This document shows, one piece after another, positions 51,271 to 60,140 of a stretch of DNA of 64,000 nucleotides. Source of the DNA: Prauserella aidingensis (lineage in GTDB: Bacteria; Actinomycetota; Actinomycetes; Mycobacteriales; Pseudonocardiaceae); NCBI RefSeq assembly GCF_024171865.1, contig NZ_JAMTCN010000005.1:62001-126000 (forward strand), given 5' to 3'. How positions within the stretch are numbered: position 1 is the first letter of the stretch; the number at the start of each line of letters is the position of its first letter. The notes under the pieces were generated by a model. It saw only the letters and a list, made by a program, of their open reading frames with translations. It had not been told where the DNA came from and made no database searches. The translations under genes and the position numbers were made by a program.

Positions 51271-52113
51271 ATGGGCGAGACCGTCCGCGCCGATACGGGT
51301 GCGCTGCGGCTGGACCAGCGGATTCGCGTGGAGGCCGGCGAGGTTGCGACCGGCGTGTACGGCTCCGGTTCGCCGGTCGTGCTCACCCACGGCACCCCGG
51401 CGTCGGCGCAGCTGTGGCGACACGTCGTCCCCGAACTGGCGCACCGGCACACCGTCTACGTCTGGGACCTGCTCGGCTTCGGTGAGTCGACGCTCGACGG
51501 GTCGGCCGCGCCCTCCATTGCGACACAGGCGGCGACGCTGGCGGAACTCGTCGGGCACTGGGAACTGACGAGTCCCGACCTGGTCGGGCACGACATCGGC
51601 GGCGGTGTCGTGGCCAGGGCGCACCTCGTCGAAGGCGTCCCGGCGCGCAGGCTCGCCTTCCTGGATGCGGCGGTCATCGGCCCGTGGAACACGGCGTTCA
51701 CCGAGCACATGCAGCGGTACGCCGACGCCTACCGCACGATGCCCGAGCACGCGTTCGCCGACCTCGTCGCACCACGACTGCGCACGGCGACCCATCACGG
51801 CATGAGCGACGACGTTCTCGACCTGTACCTCGCACCGTGGCGTGGCACCGAGGGGCAACGCCGCTGGGTCGCGCAGGCCGAACACGTCCACTTCGACGAC
51901 ACGCGAGAAGCCGTCGAGCACCTCGGCGACATCACTGCCGACACCCTCGTGCTCTGGGGTGAACAGGACGGGTGGCTCGCGCCCGAGGTCGGGGACCGGC
52001 TCGCGGCCGCCGTTCCCGGAGCCCGGCGGGAGGACGTGCCCGGAGCGGGACACTTCGCACCCGAGGACGCCCCGCACGCCGTCGCGCGGTCGCTCACACG
52101 CTTCTTCGTCTGA
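51271..52113 (+). CDS. Alpha/beta hydrolase (haloalkane dehalogenase/epoxide hydrolase type)
   Basis: A 280-residue hydrolase with HGTPASAQLWRHVV (oxyanion loop), GHDIGGGVVAR with an Asp nucleophile instead of Ser (near residue 110), LWGEQDGWLAP (acid) and GAGHFAPED (His). An Asp nucleophile points to dehalogenase, epoxide hydrolase or fluoroacetate-dehalogenase chemistry. GGAGAGGTGGAG precedes the ATG. It is divergent from the CGNR regulator. The substrate is unknown. Confidence 0.9.
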   Translation: MGETVRADTGALRLDQRIRVEAGEVATGVYGSGSPVVLTHGTPASAQLWRHVVPELAHRHTVYVWDLLGFGESTLDGSAAPSIATQAATLAELVGHWELTSPDLVGHDIGGGVVARAHLVEGVPARRLAFLDAAVIGPWNTAFTEHMQRYADAYRTMPEHAFADLVAPRLRTATHHGMSDDVLDLYLAPWRGTEGQRRWVAQAEHVHFDDTREAVEHLGDITADTLVLWGEQDGWLAPEVGDRLAAAVPGARREDVPGAGHFAPEDAPHAVARSLTRFFV

Positions 52114-52134
52114 TCCGGCCCCGCTGAGCGGGAT

Positions 52135-52209
52135 GCAGGGCACGCAATACCGGGTGCAGGGCACGCGTGCCCGAGCGCAGAACTCGCAGTGCCGGGTGCA
52201 GGACACGCG
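52135..52209 (+). repeat. 21-bp tandem array N (4 units, GCAGRRCACG core)
   Basis: GCAGGGCACG at 52135 and 52156, GCAGAACTCG at 52177, and GCAGGACACG at 52198: spacing exactly 21. The linker type (CAATACCGGGT) differs from the CGCAACACG arrays. It lies between two convergent genes, 11 bases past the M20 peptidase stop. Confidence 0.9.
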
Positions 52210-52220
52210 GCCGGGTGGGG

Positions 52221-53345
52221 TCAGGCGCCGCACCAGTGGGCCGCGACCCTGCGGATGATCTCCTCCGACTCGCGGAGCCTGCCGATCGACACCCACTCGT
52301 CCGTGACGTGCGCCAGCTCGGGCTCGCCCGGGCCGCAGACGACGGTCGGCACTCCGCCCAGGGCGGGGGTGAGCACAGAGGCGTCGGTGAAGTACGTCGC
52401 CGCCCGCGGGGCGTCGCCGTGCGAGGCGCCCGTGACGTCGGCCGCGATCGCGGAGACGGTCGCGGCCCAGTCGTCGCCGGGGTCGGTCCACACGGCGGGC
52501 AGGTCGACGAGCGCCTCGAGCGCCGCGTCGTCGCCGACCCCGGCCCGCAGCTCGTCGGTGATCGCCGCGTGGTCCTGGCCGGGCACGGTGCGGATGTCGA
52601 CCGTCGCGCCCGCCGAGTCCGGCACCGAGTTCGTGTTCAGCCCGCCGTGGAAGGTGCCGACGTTGAGCGTCGGCGCGCCCATCGCCGGATGCGCCTGCTC
52701 GGTGAAGGCGAACCCCTCGAACGCTGCCACCGCGCGGGCGAGCTTGTACACGGCGTTGTCGCCCAGGTGCGGCATCGACCCGTGGGCCGTCACGCCCTCG
52801 GCGCGTGCGGACAGCCACAACGCGCCCTTGTGCCCGTGGAAGACGGCATTGCTCGTGGGCTCGGCGATCAGCAGCGGGCCCGACGGTCTCCCGTTCAGCG
52901 CGTCGAGCGCGCCCCGCGCGCCGTGCGAACCCGTCTCCTCGGCGGCAGTGAGCACGAGGCGCAGCCCGGACCGCGGGGCGTGGGTCGACGTCGCGACGGC
53001 GACCGCGGCACACACGATCGCGGCCACCCCTCCCTTCATGTCCGTCGTGCCGCGGCCGTACAGCCGATCGCCGTCGGGCTCGGCGCGAAACGGATCGCGG
53101 GACCAGCCGGCACCGCCCAACGGCACCGTGTCGACGTGCCCGGACAGGCACAGCGGGGGAGTCGGAGTGTCGGCGTGCCACTCGGCGATCAGCGTGCCGC
53201 GGCCCGGTTCGTGCTCGACGGTCGTGACGTCGAAACCCGCCGCCTCCAGGTGTGGCGCCACCACGGAGAGGGCGTGGTTCTCGTCGTGGTCGATCGTGTC
53301 GACGGCGACGAGTTCTCGGGTGAGGTTCAGCACGTCCGGGCTCAT
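52221..53345 (-). CDS. M20-family metallopeptidase/deacylase (ArgE/DapE-like)
   Basis: A 374-residue zinc hydrolase. Metal-binding motifs are LCLSGHVDTVPLGG (HxD, near residue 68), YGRGTTDMKGG (bridging Asp), LTAAEETGSHGA (catalytic Glu pair) and IAEPTS. The dimerisation domain occupies about 170-280. It is similar to succinyl-diaminopimelate desuccinylase and acetylornithine deacetylase, but not in a lysine or arginine cluster, so the exact substrate is open. GGAAGG lies upstream of ATG 53345. It is divergent from hemB. Confidence 0.88.
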   Translation of the reverse strand: MSPDVLNLTRELVAVDTIDHDENHALSVVAPHLEAAGFDVTTVEHEPGRGTLIAEWHADTPTPPLCLSGHVDTVPLGGAGWSRDPFRAEPDGDRLYGRGTTDMKGGVAAIVCAAVAVATSTHAPRSGLRLVLTAAEETGSHGARGALDALNGRPSGPLLIAEPTSNAVFHGHKGALWLSARAEGVTAHGSMPHLGDNAVYKLARAVAAFEGFAFTEQAHPAMGAPTLNVGTFHGGLNTNSVPDSAGATVDIRTVPGQDHAAITDELRAGVGDDAALEALVDLPAVWTDPGDDWAATVSAIAADVTGASHGDAPRAATYFTDASVLTPALGGVPTVVCGPGEPELAHVTDEWVSIGRLRESEEIIRRVAAHWCGA

Positions 53346-53473
53346 GCCGGTGTCCTTCCGCTGGGCGATTATGGGGCGATGTTCCGGCGCGGAACTTCGG
53401 TGTGTCGGCGCCGGGTCCGCGCACCGGGATGCGAGAGGGAACGGGGATCTTGCCGCCGTCAGGGTAGGCGCCC

Positions 53474-54475
53474 GTGCGGGAGTACGGTGTCGATGTGTTT
53501 CCCGAGCATCGCCCACGCAGGTTGCGGACCACGCCGGCCGTGCGCCGGCTCGTCAGCGAGACCACGCTCCGCCCCCGTCAGCTGATCCTGCCCATGTTCG
53601 TGTCGGAAGAGGCCGACGCCGCGGGCGCGTCGAAACCGATCTCGAGCATGCCCGGTGTCGTGCAGCACACGCGGGACTCGTTGCGTGAGGCTGCGGCGAA
53701 GGCCGTCGAGGCGGGCGTCGGCGGGCTGATGCTGTTCGGCGTTCCGTCCACACGCGACTCGGTCGGCTCGGGCGGCACCGCCGACGACGGCATCCTCAAC
53801 GTCGCGTTGCGGGACCTGCGGTCCGACCTCGGTGACGACACGGTGCTCATGGCGGACACGTGCCTCGACGAGTTCACCGATCACGGCCACTGCGGCGTGC
53901 TCGACGACGCGGGCGCGGTCGACAACGACGCCACGCTCGAACGCTACGCCGAGATGGCGCTCGCCCAGGCGCGCGCGGGCGCGCACTGGCTCGGGCCGAG
54001 CGGCATGATGGACGGTCAGGTCGGCGTGATCCGGCGTGCGCTCGACGACGCCGGTTTCGACGCCGTGAGCATCCTGGCCTACTCGGCGAAGTATGCGAGC
54101 GCGTTCTACGGGCCGTTCCGCGAGGCCGTCGACTCGCAGTTGCAGGGCGACCGCAACACCTACCAGCAGGATTCCGGCAACGTCCGCGAGGCGATCCGCG
54201 AGATCGAACTCGACCTCGCCGAGGGCGCCGACGCGATCATGGTCAAGCCCGCGTTGTCCTATTTGGACGTCATCAGGGCGGCGGCGGAGGTGTCGTCGGT
54301 GCCGGTCGCGGCGTACAACATCTCGGGTGAGTACGCGATGATCGAGGGTGCCGCCGCGAACGGCTGGGTCGACCGGGAGTGCACGATCCTCGAGGTGCTC
54401 ACGTCGATCCGCCGCGCGGGCTCGGACATGATCCTCACGTACTGGGCAGCCGAAGCCGCCACCTGGCTCGACTGA
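53474..54475 (+). CDS. hemB: Delta-aminolevulinic acid dehydratase (porphobilinogen synthase)
   Basis: A 333-residue enzyme condensing two ALA molecules. The metal site is [14 protein letters not shown] near residue 129. The Schiff-base lysines are in [15 protein letters not shown] and [26 protein letters not shown] and [13 protein letters not shown] are also typical. It starts at GTG 53474. It is separated from rex-hemACD by the CGNR/hydrolase/M20 insertion; in M. tuberculosis hemD and hemB are adjacent. A strong hairpin follows. Confidence 0.96.
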   Translation: MREYGVDVFPEHRPRRLRTTPAVRRLVSETTLRPRQLILPMFVSEEADAAGASKPISSMPGVVQHTRDSLREAAAKAVEAGVGGLMLFGVPSTRDSVGSGGTADDGILNVALRDLRSDLGDDTVLMADTCLDEFTDHGHCGVLDDAGAVDNDATLERYAEMALAQARAGAHWLGPSGMMDGQVGVIRRALDDAGFDAVSILAYSAKYASAFYGPFREAVDSQLQGDRNTYQQDSGNVREAIREIELDLAEGADAIMVKPALSYLDVIRAAAEVSSVPVAAYNISGEYAMIEGAAANGWVDRECTILEVLTSIRRAGSDMILTYWAAEAATWLD

Positions 54476-54526
54476 ACCCTGCACCCGGCGCGGTGCGAAC
54501 CTGCAACACCCACGGTCCCGTTGGAT

Positions 54527-54578
54527 GCCCCCAAGGGCACTTTGGTTGCGTTGAGTGCCACCAATGTGCCCTTGGGGC
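54527..54578. terminator. Large palindrome after hemB
   Basis: GCCCCCAAGGGCAC (54527-54540) pairs with GTGCCCTTGGGGC (54566-54578) with one bulged C, and the interior TTGGT...ACCAA extends the stem. It is likely a terminator or REP-like element. The same arm TGCCCTTGGGGGC occurs singly at 15012 and 34800. Confidence 0.7.
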
Positions 54579-54686
54579 GCCTCAGGTGTTGCGGGCCTGC
54601 AACGTGGTCGGCCGGGATGCGTCTGCGCGGCACGTCCGGTCACCACTCCTCACCCTCCCCGGGCACGGCGCCTAGTCTCTGGGGGC

Positions 54687-55205
54687 ATGAGCGAAGCCGA
54701 CGAAAGTGACGACCAGCGGCGGGCACGCGGTCTGCCGCCCGCGCCGCACCTGCCCGGCGACCCCGACCCGGACCGTCCCGAGCCGCCGAAACAGGTCAAC
54801 ACCGGCTTCGGGCTGATCGTCGCCGCCTCGGTGATGCTGGTCCTGGCTTTCGTGCTGGAACTGCTCCGCAAGGACGAGTTCGCCGAGCAGCTGATCGCCC
54901 AGAACACCGACGAGAACATCACGGGCGCCCAGATCGCCGCGGGCGTCGAATCGATGCTGTGGGCGCTCGTCGTCGGCGCCGTCGCGGTCGGCACCCTGAT
55001 GGTGCTGTTCGCCTGGAAGGCCCGGCAGGGCACCCGGTCCGCGCGCACCGTCGTGACCGTGCTCGTCGTGGTCATCGCACTGTTCTCGCTGCTCGGCGGC
55101 GGTTACACGGTGATCGGCGCGGTGCTGCTCGCGCTCTGCGGCACGGCGCTCATGTACCTGCCCAGCGTCGATCCGTACTTCCCGCGGGTGAACAGGAACC
55201 GGTGA
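54687..55205 (+). CDS. Conserved-type membrane protein, function unknown
   Basis: A 172-residue protein. A Pro/Asp-rich N-terminus (about 38 residues) is followed by hydrophobic helices GFGLIVAASVMLVLAFVLEL, SMLWALVVGAVAVGTLMVLF, VVTVLVVVIALFSLL and VIGAVLLALCGTALMYL. There is no motif I recognise. TAGTCT at 54673 lies eight bases before the ATG, suggesting a nearly leaderless message. It is in tandem with two more small membrane-protein genes, probably one operon (the Rv0513-Rv0514 position). Confidence 0.85.
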   Translation: MSEADESDDQRRARGLPPAPHLPGDPDPDRPEPPKQVNTGFGLIVAASVMLVLAFVLELLRKDEFAEQLIAQNTDENITGAQIAAGVESMLWALVVGAVAVGTLMVLFAWKARQGTRSARTVVTVLVVVIALFSLLGGGYTVIGAVLLALCGTALMYLPSVDPYFPRVNRNR

Positions 55206-55215
55206 GGGTGACGAC

Positions 55216-55836
55216 GTGAGCGGCAGCGACAGCACCGGCAAGCGCGACGAGAAGGCCGGCGGTGACCAGGCACGCGGACATGCGGCGGACGACGACGTGG
55301 CCACCGAGGACACGGCCGGTACCGAGGACACGGCGGCCACCGGCAGTGGTGTGGGCGCGGCGGACACGGGCGCGGGCGACCCCGACGGGGCGGGCGACGT
55401 CGTCCACTACGCCGAGCCGGGGGCGACGCTGTGGCGACTGGGGCTCGGCCCGGCGCTGGCGGCGCTCGGGTTCGTCACGGAGCTGATCCTCGGCCAGCCG
55501 CCGCACTGGCTGATGTGGATCATCACGGGCGTCGGCCTGCTGTGGTTGAACGGGGCGTGGGTGTTCGCGCGGCGCAAGTTCCTGCGGGTCCGCGTCACCG
55601 ACACGGAGCTGGTGCAGGGCACCGAGACACTGCCGATCGCCGACATCGGGTCGATCCTCACCCGGGAACCCCGGCCCGGCACGCGCGTGCTCGGCGGCGG
55701 CCAGACCGTGCCACGCCGGTTCGAAGGGGTCGAGCTCAAGCTGCGCAACCGCAAGCACGTGCTGGCGTGGTCGCAGGACTCGGAGACGTTCACGGCGGCG
55801 TTGCGGACGGCCATGCGAAACTCACGCCGTGACTGA
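55216..55836 (+). CDS. Membrane protein with possible PH-like C-terminal domain
   Basis: A 206-residue protein. About 65 low-complexity residues lead to two helices (LWRLGLGPALAALGFVTELI and WLMWIITGVGLLWLNGAWVF). The soluble part LRVRVTDTELVQGTETLPIA with RRFEGVELKLRNRKHVLAWS has a beta pattern like bacterial PH domains. It starts at GTG 55216, 10 bases after the previous stop, and overlaps the next gene by eight bases. The function is unknown. Confidence 0.82.
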   Translation: MSGSDSTGKRDEKAGGDQARGHAADDDVATEDTAGTEDTAATGSGVGAADTGAGDPDGAGDVVHYAEPGATLWRLGLGPALAALGFVTELILGQPPHWLMWIITGVGLLWLNGAWVFARRKFLRVRVTDTELVQGTETLPIADIGSILTREPRPGTRVLGGGQTVPRRFEGVELKLRNRKHVLAWSQDSETFTAALRTAMRNSRRD

Positions 55837-56314
55837 ATCCGCGGATCGCACCGCCACCGACTCCGCCGCGCCGGCAGTTCCGGCCGGGTCCGCGGCGACG
55901 CGCACGTCCACGTCCGGTGACGACCGCCGGGCCGGCGCGGGCCGCGGCAGGCTGCACCAGCCGCGCCGGATCGCTGCCGCCGTCGTCGAACTCGCCGTGG
56001 CCGCTGTGGCCGTGTGGGGTGCCTTCCTGCTGTGGGGGTCGGCGGTTCGCGACGTCACCGTCCGCCTCGACGACGGCAGCACGCTGACCTCCCGTGTCTA
56101 CGAGGGCGACCTGATCGGACTCGCCGTCGCGCTGGGCGCGCTGGCGGCGGTACTGCTCATCGACGCCGTCCGTCAGGTGATGCTCGGCGTCGCGGCCAAG
56201 GGCAAGAAGCCGAAGAAGCGCAAGCGGCCCGACCCCGACGAACCGGACGACGCCGAGCCGGGCGACACCGACCACGCCGAGCCGGAGGACGCCGACGCGC
56301 GCGCAGGGCGCTGA
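55829..56314 (+). CDS. Two-helix membrane protein, function unknown
   Basis: A 161-residue protein with an Ala/Thr-rich N-terminus, a first helix [20 protein letters not shown], an extracytoplasmic-looking loop [20 protein letters not shown], a second helix [20 protein letters not shown], and a highly charged tail ([18 protein letters not shown]). It starts at GTG 55829 overlapping the previous stop. No family recognised. Confidence 0.8.
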   Translation: MTESADRTATDSAAPAVPAGSAATRTSTSGDDRRAGAGRGRLHQPRRIAAAVVELAVAAVAVWGAFLLWGSAVRDVTVRLDDGSTLTSRVYEGDLIGLAVALGALAAVLLIDAVRQVMLGVAAKGKKPKKRKRPDPDEPDDAEPGDTDHAEPEDADARAGR

Positions 56315-56339
56315 GCCGATACGCGCACGCCGCACCGAT

Positions 56340-56440
56340 CCGCCCACGAGCCGCGTCGACCCGCCCACGACCCGCGCCGACCTGCCCACGCTGCACCGAT
56401 CTGCCCACGGGCCGCGCCGACCTGCCCACCAGCCGCACCG
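56340..56440 (+). repeat. 21-bp tandem array of a different sequence (GCCCAC core)
   Basis: GCCCAC begins at 56340, 56361, 56382, 56401 and 56422 (spacings 21, 21, 19, 21). The units resemble CGACCTGCCCACG plus eight GC-rich bases. It lies in the 265-base gap before hemL and is unrelated in core sequence to the CGCAACACG arrays, but it has the same period. Confidence 0.85.
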
Positions 56441-56579
56441 CCGCGCGGGGCGCCGTACCGCCGCGCGAGCCGCCGCACCGCCGCGTGAGCCCCGGTCGCC
56501 GGCGCGCGGGCATGCCCGCGGTCACTCCCGACCGGAGGCAGTCGTCGCAGGCCGCGGCCGTTTTGCGAGACTGGCGGGC

Positions 56580-57902
56580 GTGACAGGTGGCAAGAGCACG
56601 GTCGAGAAGTCCCAGTCCTGGTTCCGGCGGGCCGCCGCGGCGACCCCCGGTGGCGTCAACTCCCCGGTGCGCGCGTTCGCATCCGTCGGCGGTGACCCGC
56701 GATTCGTGGTGAAGGCCGACGGTCCGTACCTGTGGGACGCGGACGACAACCGCTACGTCGATCTCGTCTCCTCGTGGGGGCCGATGATCCTCGGGCACGC
56801 CCACCCCGCGGTGGTGGACGCGGTGCGCGAGGCCGCGTCGCACGGGCTGTCGTTCGGCACGCCGACCACCGGTGAGGTCGAACTCGCCGAGGAGATCATC
56901 CGCCGCGTCGAGCCGGTCGAGCAGGTGCGCCTGGTCAACTCGGGCACCGAGGCGACCATGACGGCGATCCGTCTCGCCCGCGCGTTCACGGGACGGGCGA
57001 AGATCGTCAAGTTCGCGGGCTGCTACCACGGTCACGTCGACGCGCTGCTCGCCCAGGCGGGCTCGGGTGTCGCCACGCTGGGCCTGCCGACGTCGCCGGG
57101 TGTGACCGGCGCGCAGGCCGCCGACACGATCGTCGTGCCGTACAACGACCTCGACGCCGTGCGGAAGGTGTTCGCCGAGAACCCGGGCGACATCGCCGCG
57201 GTCATCACCGAGGGTGCTCCCTGCAACATGGGCGCCGTGCCGCCGGCCGACGGCTTCAACGCCGCGCTGCGCGACGTCGCCCACGAGTTCGGCGCCCTGC
57301 TCATCGTCGACGAGGTGCTCACGGGCTTCCGCGTGTCGTCGGCAGGCTGGTACGGCCTCGACGGCGTCGCGGGCGACCTCTACACGTTCGGCAAGGTCAT
57401 GTCCGGTGGGCTGCCCGCCGCGGCGTTCGGCGGCCGCGCCGACGTGATGGCGAAGCTCGCGCCGGTCGGACCCGTCTACCAGGCGGGCACTCTCGCCGGT
57501 AACCCAGTGGCGGTGGCCGCGGGCCTGACGACGTTGCGGCACGCCGACGCGTCGGTCTACGAGAAGCTCGACACCAACGCCGGGCGGCTCGCCTCCGTCC
57601 TCGGCGACGCGCTGTCGGCCGAGGGCGTCACGCACACCGTGTCGCAGGCGGGCAACCTCGTGACCGTCTTCTTCGGCGAGCGCCGGCCGACGAACTTCGA
57701 CGAGGTCGCCGCCACCGAGACGTGGCGCTACGGCCCGATGTTCCACGCCTTCCTCGAGGCGGGCGTGTACGGCCCGCCGAGCGCGTTCGAGGCGTGGTTC
57801 GTCAACTCCGCGATGGACGACGCGGCGTTCGAGGTCATCGAGGCCGCCGCTCCCGCAGCCGCCCGCGCCGCCGCGTCGGCGACCCCGCCGGAGTCCGCAT
57901 GA
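56580..57902 (+). CDS. hemL: Glutamate-1-semialdehyde 2,1-aminomutase
   Basis: A 440-residue PLP enzyme forming 5-aminolevulinate. [18 protein letters not shown] at the N-terminus, the class III aminotransferase motif [20 protein letters not shown] near residue 240, and the PLP lysine in [16 protein letters not shown] near 270. It starts at GTG 56580. Its stop overlaps the phosphatase start by ATGA, so it leads the hemL-phosphatase-tlpA transcript. Confidence 0.97.
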   Translation: MTGGKSTVEKSQSWFRRAAAATPGGVNSPVRAFASVGGDPRFVVKADGPYLWDADDNRYVDLVSSWGPMILGHAHPAVVDAVREAASHGLSFGTPTTGEVELAEEIIRRVEPVEQVRLVNSGTEATMTAIRLARAFTGRAKIVKFAGCYHGHVDALLAQAGSGVATLGLPTSPGVTGAQAADTIVVPYNDLDAVRKVFAENPGDIAAVITEGAPCNMGAVPPADGFNAALRDVAHEFGALLIVDEVLTGFRVSSAGWYGLDGVAGDLYTFGKVMSGGLPAAAFGGRADVMAKLAPVGPVYQAGTLAGNPVAVAAGLTTLRHADASVYEKLDTNAGRLASVLGDALSAEGVTHTVSQAGNLVTVFFGERRPTNFDEVAATETWRYGPMFHAFLEAGVYGPPSAFEAWFVNSAMDDAAFEVIEAAAPAAARAAASATPPESA

Positions 57903-58528
57903 CCACCACGGTCGTCCACCTGCTGCGGCACGGGGAGGTTCACAACCCCGAGGGCATCCTCTACGGCAGGCTGCCCGGCTACGGACTGTCCGAGCGGGGC
58001 AGGCAGCAGGCGGTCACCGTGGCGCAGGCGCTGAAGCCGCACAACCTCGTCCGCGTCGTGGCCTCACCGTTGCAGCGCGCGCAGGAGACGGCCGCGCCGA
58101 TCGCGGGCGGGCACCGGCTCGACGTCGTCACCGACGAACGCCTCATCGAGGCGGACAACGCGTTCGAAGGCCTGCGGGTCAGCGTGGGTGACGGTGCGTT
58201 GCGGCAGCCGGAGCACTGGCCGAAGCTGCGCAATCCGGTACGTCCGTCGTGGGGCGAGCCGTACGTCGACATCGCGCGCCGCATGCTGGGCGCCGTGTAC
58301 CGGGCACGCGCCGCCGCGGAAGGCGGTGAGGTGCTGTGCGTGTCGCACCAGCTGCCGATCTGGACGGTGCGGCGGTTCCTCGAAGGCAAACGGCTGTGGC
58401 ACGACCCGCGGTCCCGGCAGTGCTCGTTGGCGTCGCTGACCAGCCTCGTGTTCCGTGAGGAGGAGCTCGTGGACATCGTCTACAGCGAACCCGCAGGCGC
58501 GACGGACCCGATGGTGACCGGGGCATGA
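57899..58528 (+). CDS. Histidine phosphatase family protein
   Basis: A 209-residue phosphoglycerate-mutase-like phosphatase. The RHG motif is [14 protein letters not shown] near residue 9, and the second His is in [11 protein letters not shown] near 150. It is not a true mutase (short, no 2,3-BPG loop). This is the Rv0525-type gene always placed between hemL and tlpA; the substrate is unknown. It overlaps both neighbours by 4 bp. Confidence 0.92.
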   Translation: MTTTVVHLLRHGEVHNPEGILYGRLPGYGLSERGRQQAVTVAQALKPHNLVRVVASPLQRAQETAAPIAGGHRLDVVTDERLIEADNAFEGLRVSVGDGALRQPEHWPKLRNPVRPSWGEPYVDIARRMLGAVYRARAAAEGGEVLCVSHQLPIWTVRRFLEGKRLWHDPRSRQCSLASLTSLVFREEELVDIVYSEPAGATDPMVTGA

Positions 58529-59136
58529 GCAGGCGCGGCAGGAGCCGGTCGCCGGGCCTCCGGCTGGCGGCCGCCGTGCTCGCGGGCGGACTGGCCCTCA
58601 CCGGGTGCAGCACGGGTGACAGCTCCGCGGCCACGTCGTTCAACTTCGTCGCACCCGGCGGTAAGACCGACATCACCTACACGGGCGCCGACCGGCAGCA
58701 GATGCCGGAGGTCAGCGGCGAGGACCTGTTCGACCCGGACAAGCGGATCTCCAGCAAGGATTTCCGCGGCAAGGTGCTCGTCATCAACATCTGGGGCCAG
58801 TGGTGCGGGCCGTGCCGCACCGAAGCGCCGGAACTGCAGGACGTGTACGAGCGGACGAAGGACGACGGTGTCCGGGTGCTCGGCATCGACGTGCGCGACT
58901 TCGACCGGTCCGCACCGCAGGACTTCATGCGCAACCGTGGCCTGACGTACCCGTCGATCTACGATCCCTCCGGGCGGTCGCTCATCGGCCTGACGGGGTA
59001 TCCGCGCAACGTCGTTCCGTCGACGATCATCGTCGACAAGCAGGGCCGCGTCGCCGCCGTCTACCTGCGTGACCTGCTCGCCGAGGACATCCTTCCGGTC
59101 GTCCGCGATCTGGCGGACGAGAGCGGCGGCTCGTAA
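58525..59136 (+). CDS. TlpA/ResA-like thioredoxin lipoprotein
   Basis: A 203-residue lipoprotein. The signal LRLAAAVLAGGLALTGC ends in lipobox LTGC (Cys near 30). The thioredoxin fold holds WCGPC near residue 93 in INIWGQWCGPCRTE. cis-Pro is in NVVPSTIIVD. It reduces apocytochrome c haem-binding cysteines outside the membrane, receiving electrons from CcdA. It is coupled by ATGA to the phosphatase and precedes ccdA by 224 bases with array L between. Confidence 0.95.
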   Translation: MSRRGRSRSPGLRLAAAVLAGGLALTGCSTGDSSAATSFNFVAPGGKTDITYTGADRQQMPEVSGEDLFDPDKRISSKDFRGKVLVINIWGQWCGPCRTEAPELQDVYERTKDDGVRVLGIDVRDFDRSAPQDFMRNRGLTYPSIYDPSGRSLIGLTGYPRNVVPSTIIVDKQGRVAAVYLRDLLAEDILPVVRDLADESGGS

Positions 59137-59144
59137 CCCGACGC

Positions 59145-59216
59145 CGTGTTGCGCCCTTCGGGGCCCGTGTTGCGCCTTCCAGAGGCTGTGTTGCGTTCTC
59201 CGGGCGCCGTGTTGCG
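59145..59216 (-). repeat. 21-bp tandem array L (4 units) plus inverted copy
   Basis: On the plus strand cores begin at 59145, 59166, 59187 (TGTGTTGCG) and 59208, all 21 apart. A single unit in the opposite orientation (CGCAACACG) lies at 59246. The first core is eight bases after the tlpA stop. Confidence 0.95.
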
Positions 59217-59255
59217 CCCACCCGTTGCTTGTCCCGGCGGGTGGGCGCAACACGG
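59207..59255. terminator. Perfect 18-bp hairpin built from two inverted 21-bp repeat units
   Basis: CCGTGTTGCGCCCACCCG (59207-59224) is the exact reverse complement of CGGGTGGGCGCAACACGG (59238-59255), with a 13-nt loop. It lies between tlpA and ccdA and could terminate or process the transcript. It shows that head-to-head units of the repeat family can make strong RNA structure. Confidence 0.75.
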
Positions 59256-59347
59256 AGTCGGCGTGGCCTCGAGTCGGAAAGAGTGACGGGCGCCGCATTC
59301 CCGCAGGTGGAGACAGGGGGCGGCGATTTAACACCGACCCCATTCCC

Positions 59348-59353
59348 TAGTCT
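59348..59353 (+). promoter_or_regulatory. Probable -10 element of a leaderless ccdA-resB-ccsB transcript
   Basis: TAGTCT is followed by exactly seven bases and the GTG of ccdA at 59361, without a Shine-Dalgarno sequence. With the hairpin upstream this suggests a separate promoter for ccdA-resB-ccsB. Confidence 0.5.
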
Positions 59354-59360
59354 GGGTGTC

Positions 59361-60140
59361 GTGAATGCGACCGAGCTGGCGATGTCAGGACCGCTGTTGC
59401 TGGCCGCAGCCGTGGCCCTGCTGGCCGGCACGATCTCGTTCGCCTCGCCGTGCGTGGTGCCGCTCGTCCCGGGCTACCTCGCCTACCTCGCCGCGCTGGT
59501 CGGCTCCGACGCCCCGGCGGTCGACGCCGCTGAGGCCGACGAGAAGCCGAAGCGTGGCAAACGTTCCGTCGTCGGCGCGACAGCGCTGTTCGTACTCGGC
59601 TTCACCGTGGTGTTCACGGCCGGTGTCGGCAGTCTCGTCTGGCTCGCCGACGCGCTACTGGTGAACGCCGAGACGCTGCAGCGCATCGGCGGCGTGCTCA
59701 CCATCTTCATGGCGCTCGTGTTCCTCGGCCTCGTGCCCGGGCTGCAGCGGGAGGTGCGTTCGCACCACGTCCCGCGGGCGGGGCTGTGGGGCGCGCCCGT
59801 CCTGGGAGCCGTGTTCGGCCTGGGCTGGACGCCGTGCATCGGACCGACACTGTCCGGTGTCCTCGCCATCTCCGCCGCCAGCGGTAGCACCGGCGCGCGC
59901 GGATTCGTGCTCGTCCTCGTCTACTGCGTCGGACTGGGACTGCCGTTCCTGCTCATCTCGGCGGGCACGAAGTGGGCCGTGTCGGCGATCGCGTGGCTGC
60001 GCCGCAACGGCAGGCGGGTGCAGCTGTTCGGCGGCGGCCTGCTGCTCGTCGTCGGCATCATGCTGGTCACGGGCCTGTGGACGGAGCTCACGTCGTGGCT
60101 GCGGGACGCCTTCATCACCGACACGAGGTTGCCCCTGTGA
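59361..60140 (+). CDS. ccdA: Cytochrome c biogenesis protein CcdA
   Basis: A 259-residue six-helix thiol-disulfide transporter moving electrons from cytoplasmic thioredoxin to TlpA. The two active cysteines are in ISFASPCVVPLVPGYLAYL (near residue 33) and LGWTPCIGPTLSGVLA (near 157). It starts at GTG 59361 (VNATELAMSGP). Coupled to resB by GTGA. A System II component. Confidence 0.95.
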   Translation: MNATELAMSGPLLLAAAVALLAGTISFASPCVVPLVPGYLAYLAALVGSDAPAVDAAEADEKPKRGKRSVVGATALFVLGFTVVFTAGVGSLVWLADALLVNAETLQRIGGVLTIFMALVFLGLVPGLQREVRSHHVPRAGLWGAPVLGAVFGLGWTPCIGPTLSGVLAISAASGSTGARGFVLVLVYCVGLGLPFLLISAGTKWAVSAIAWLRRNGRRVQLFGGGLLLVVGIMLVTGLWTELTSWLRDAFITDTRLPL

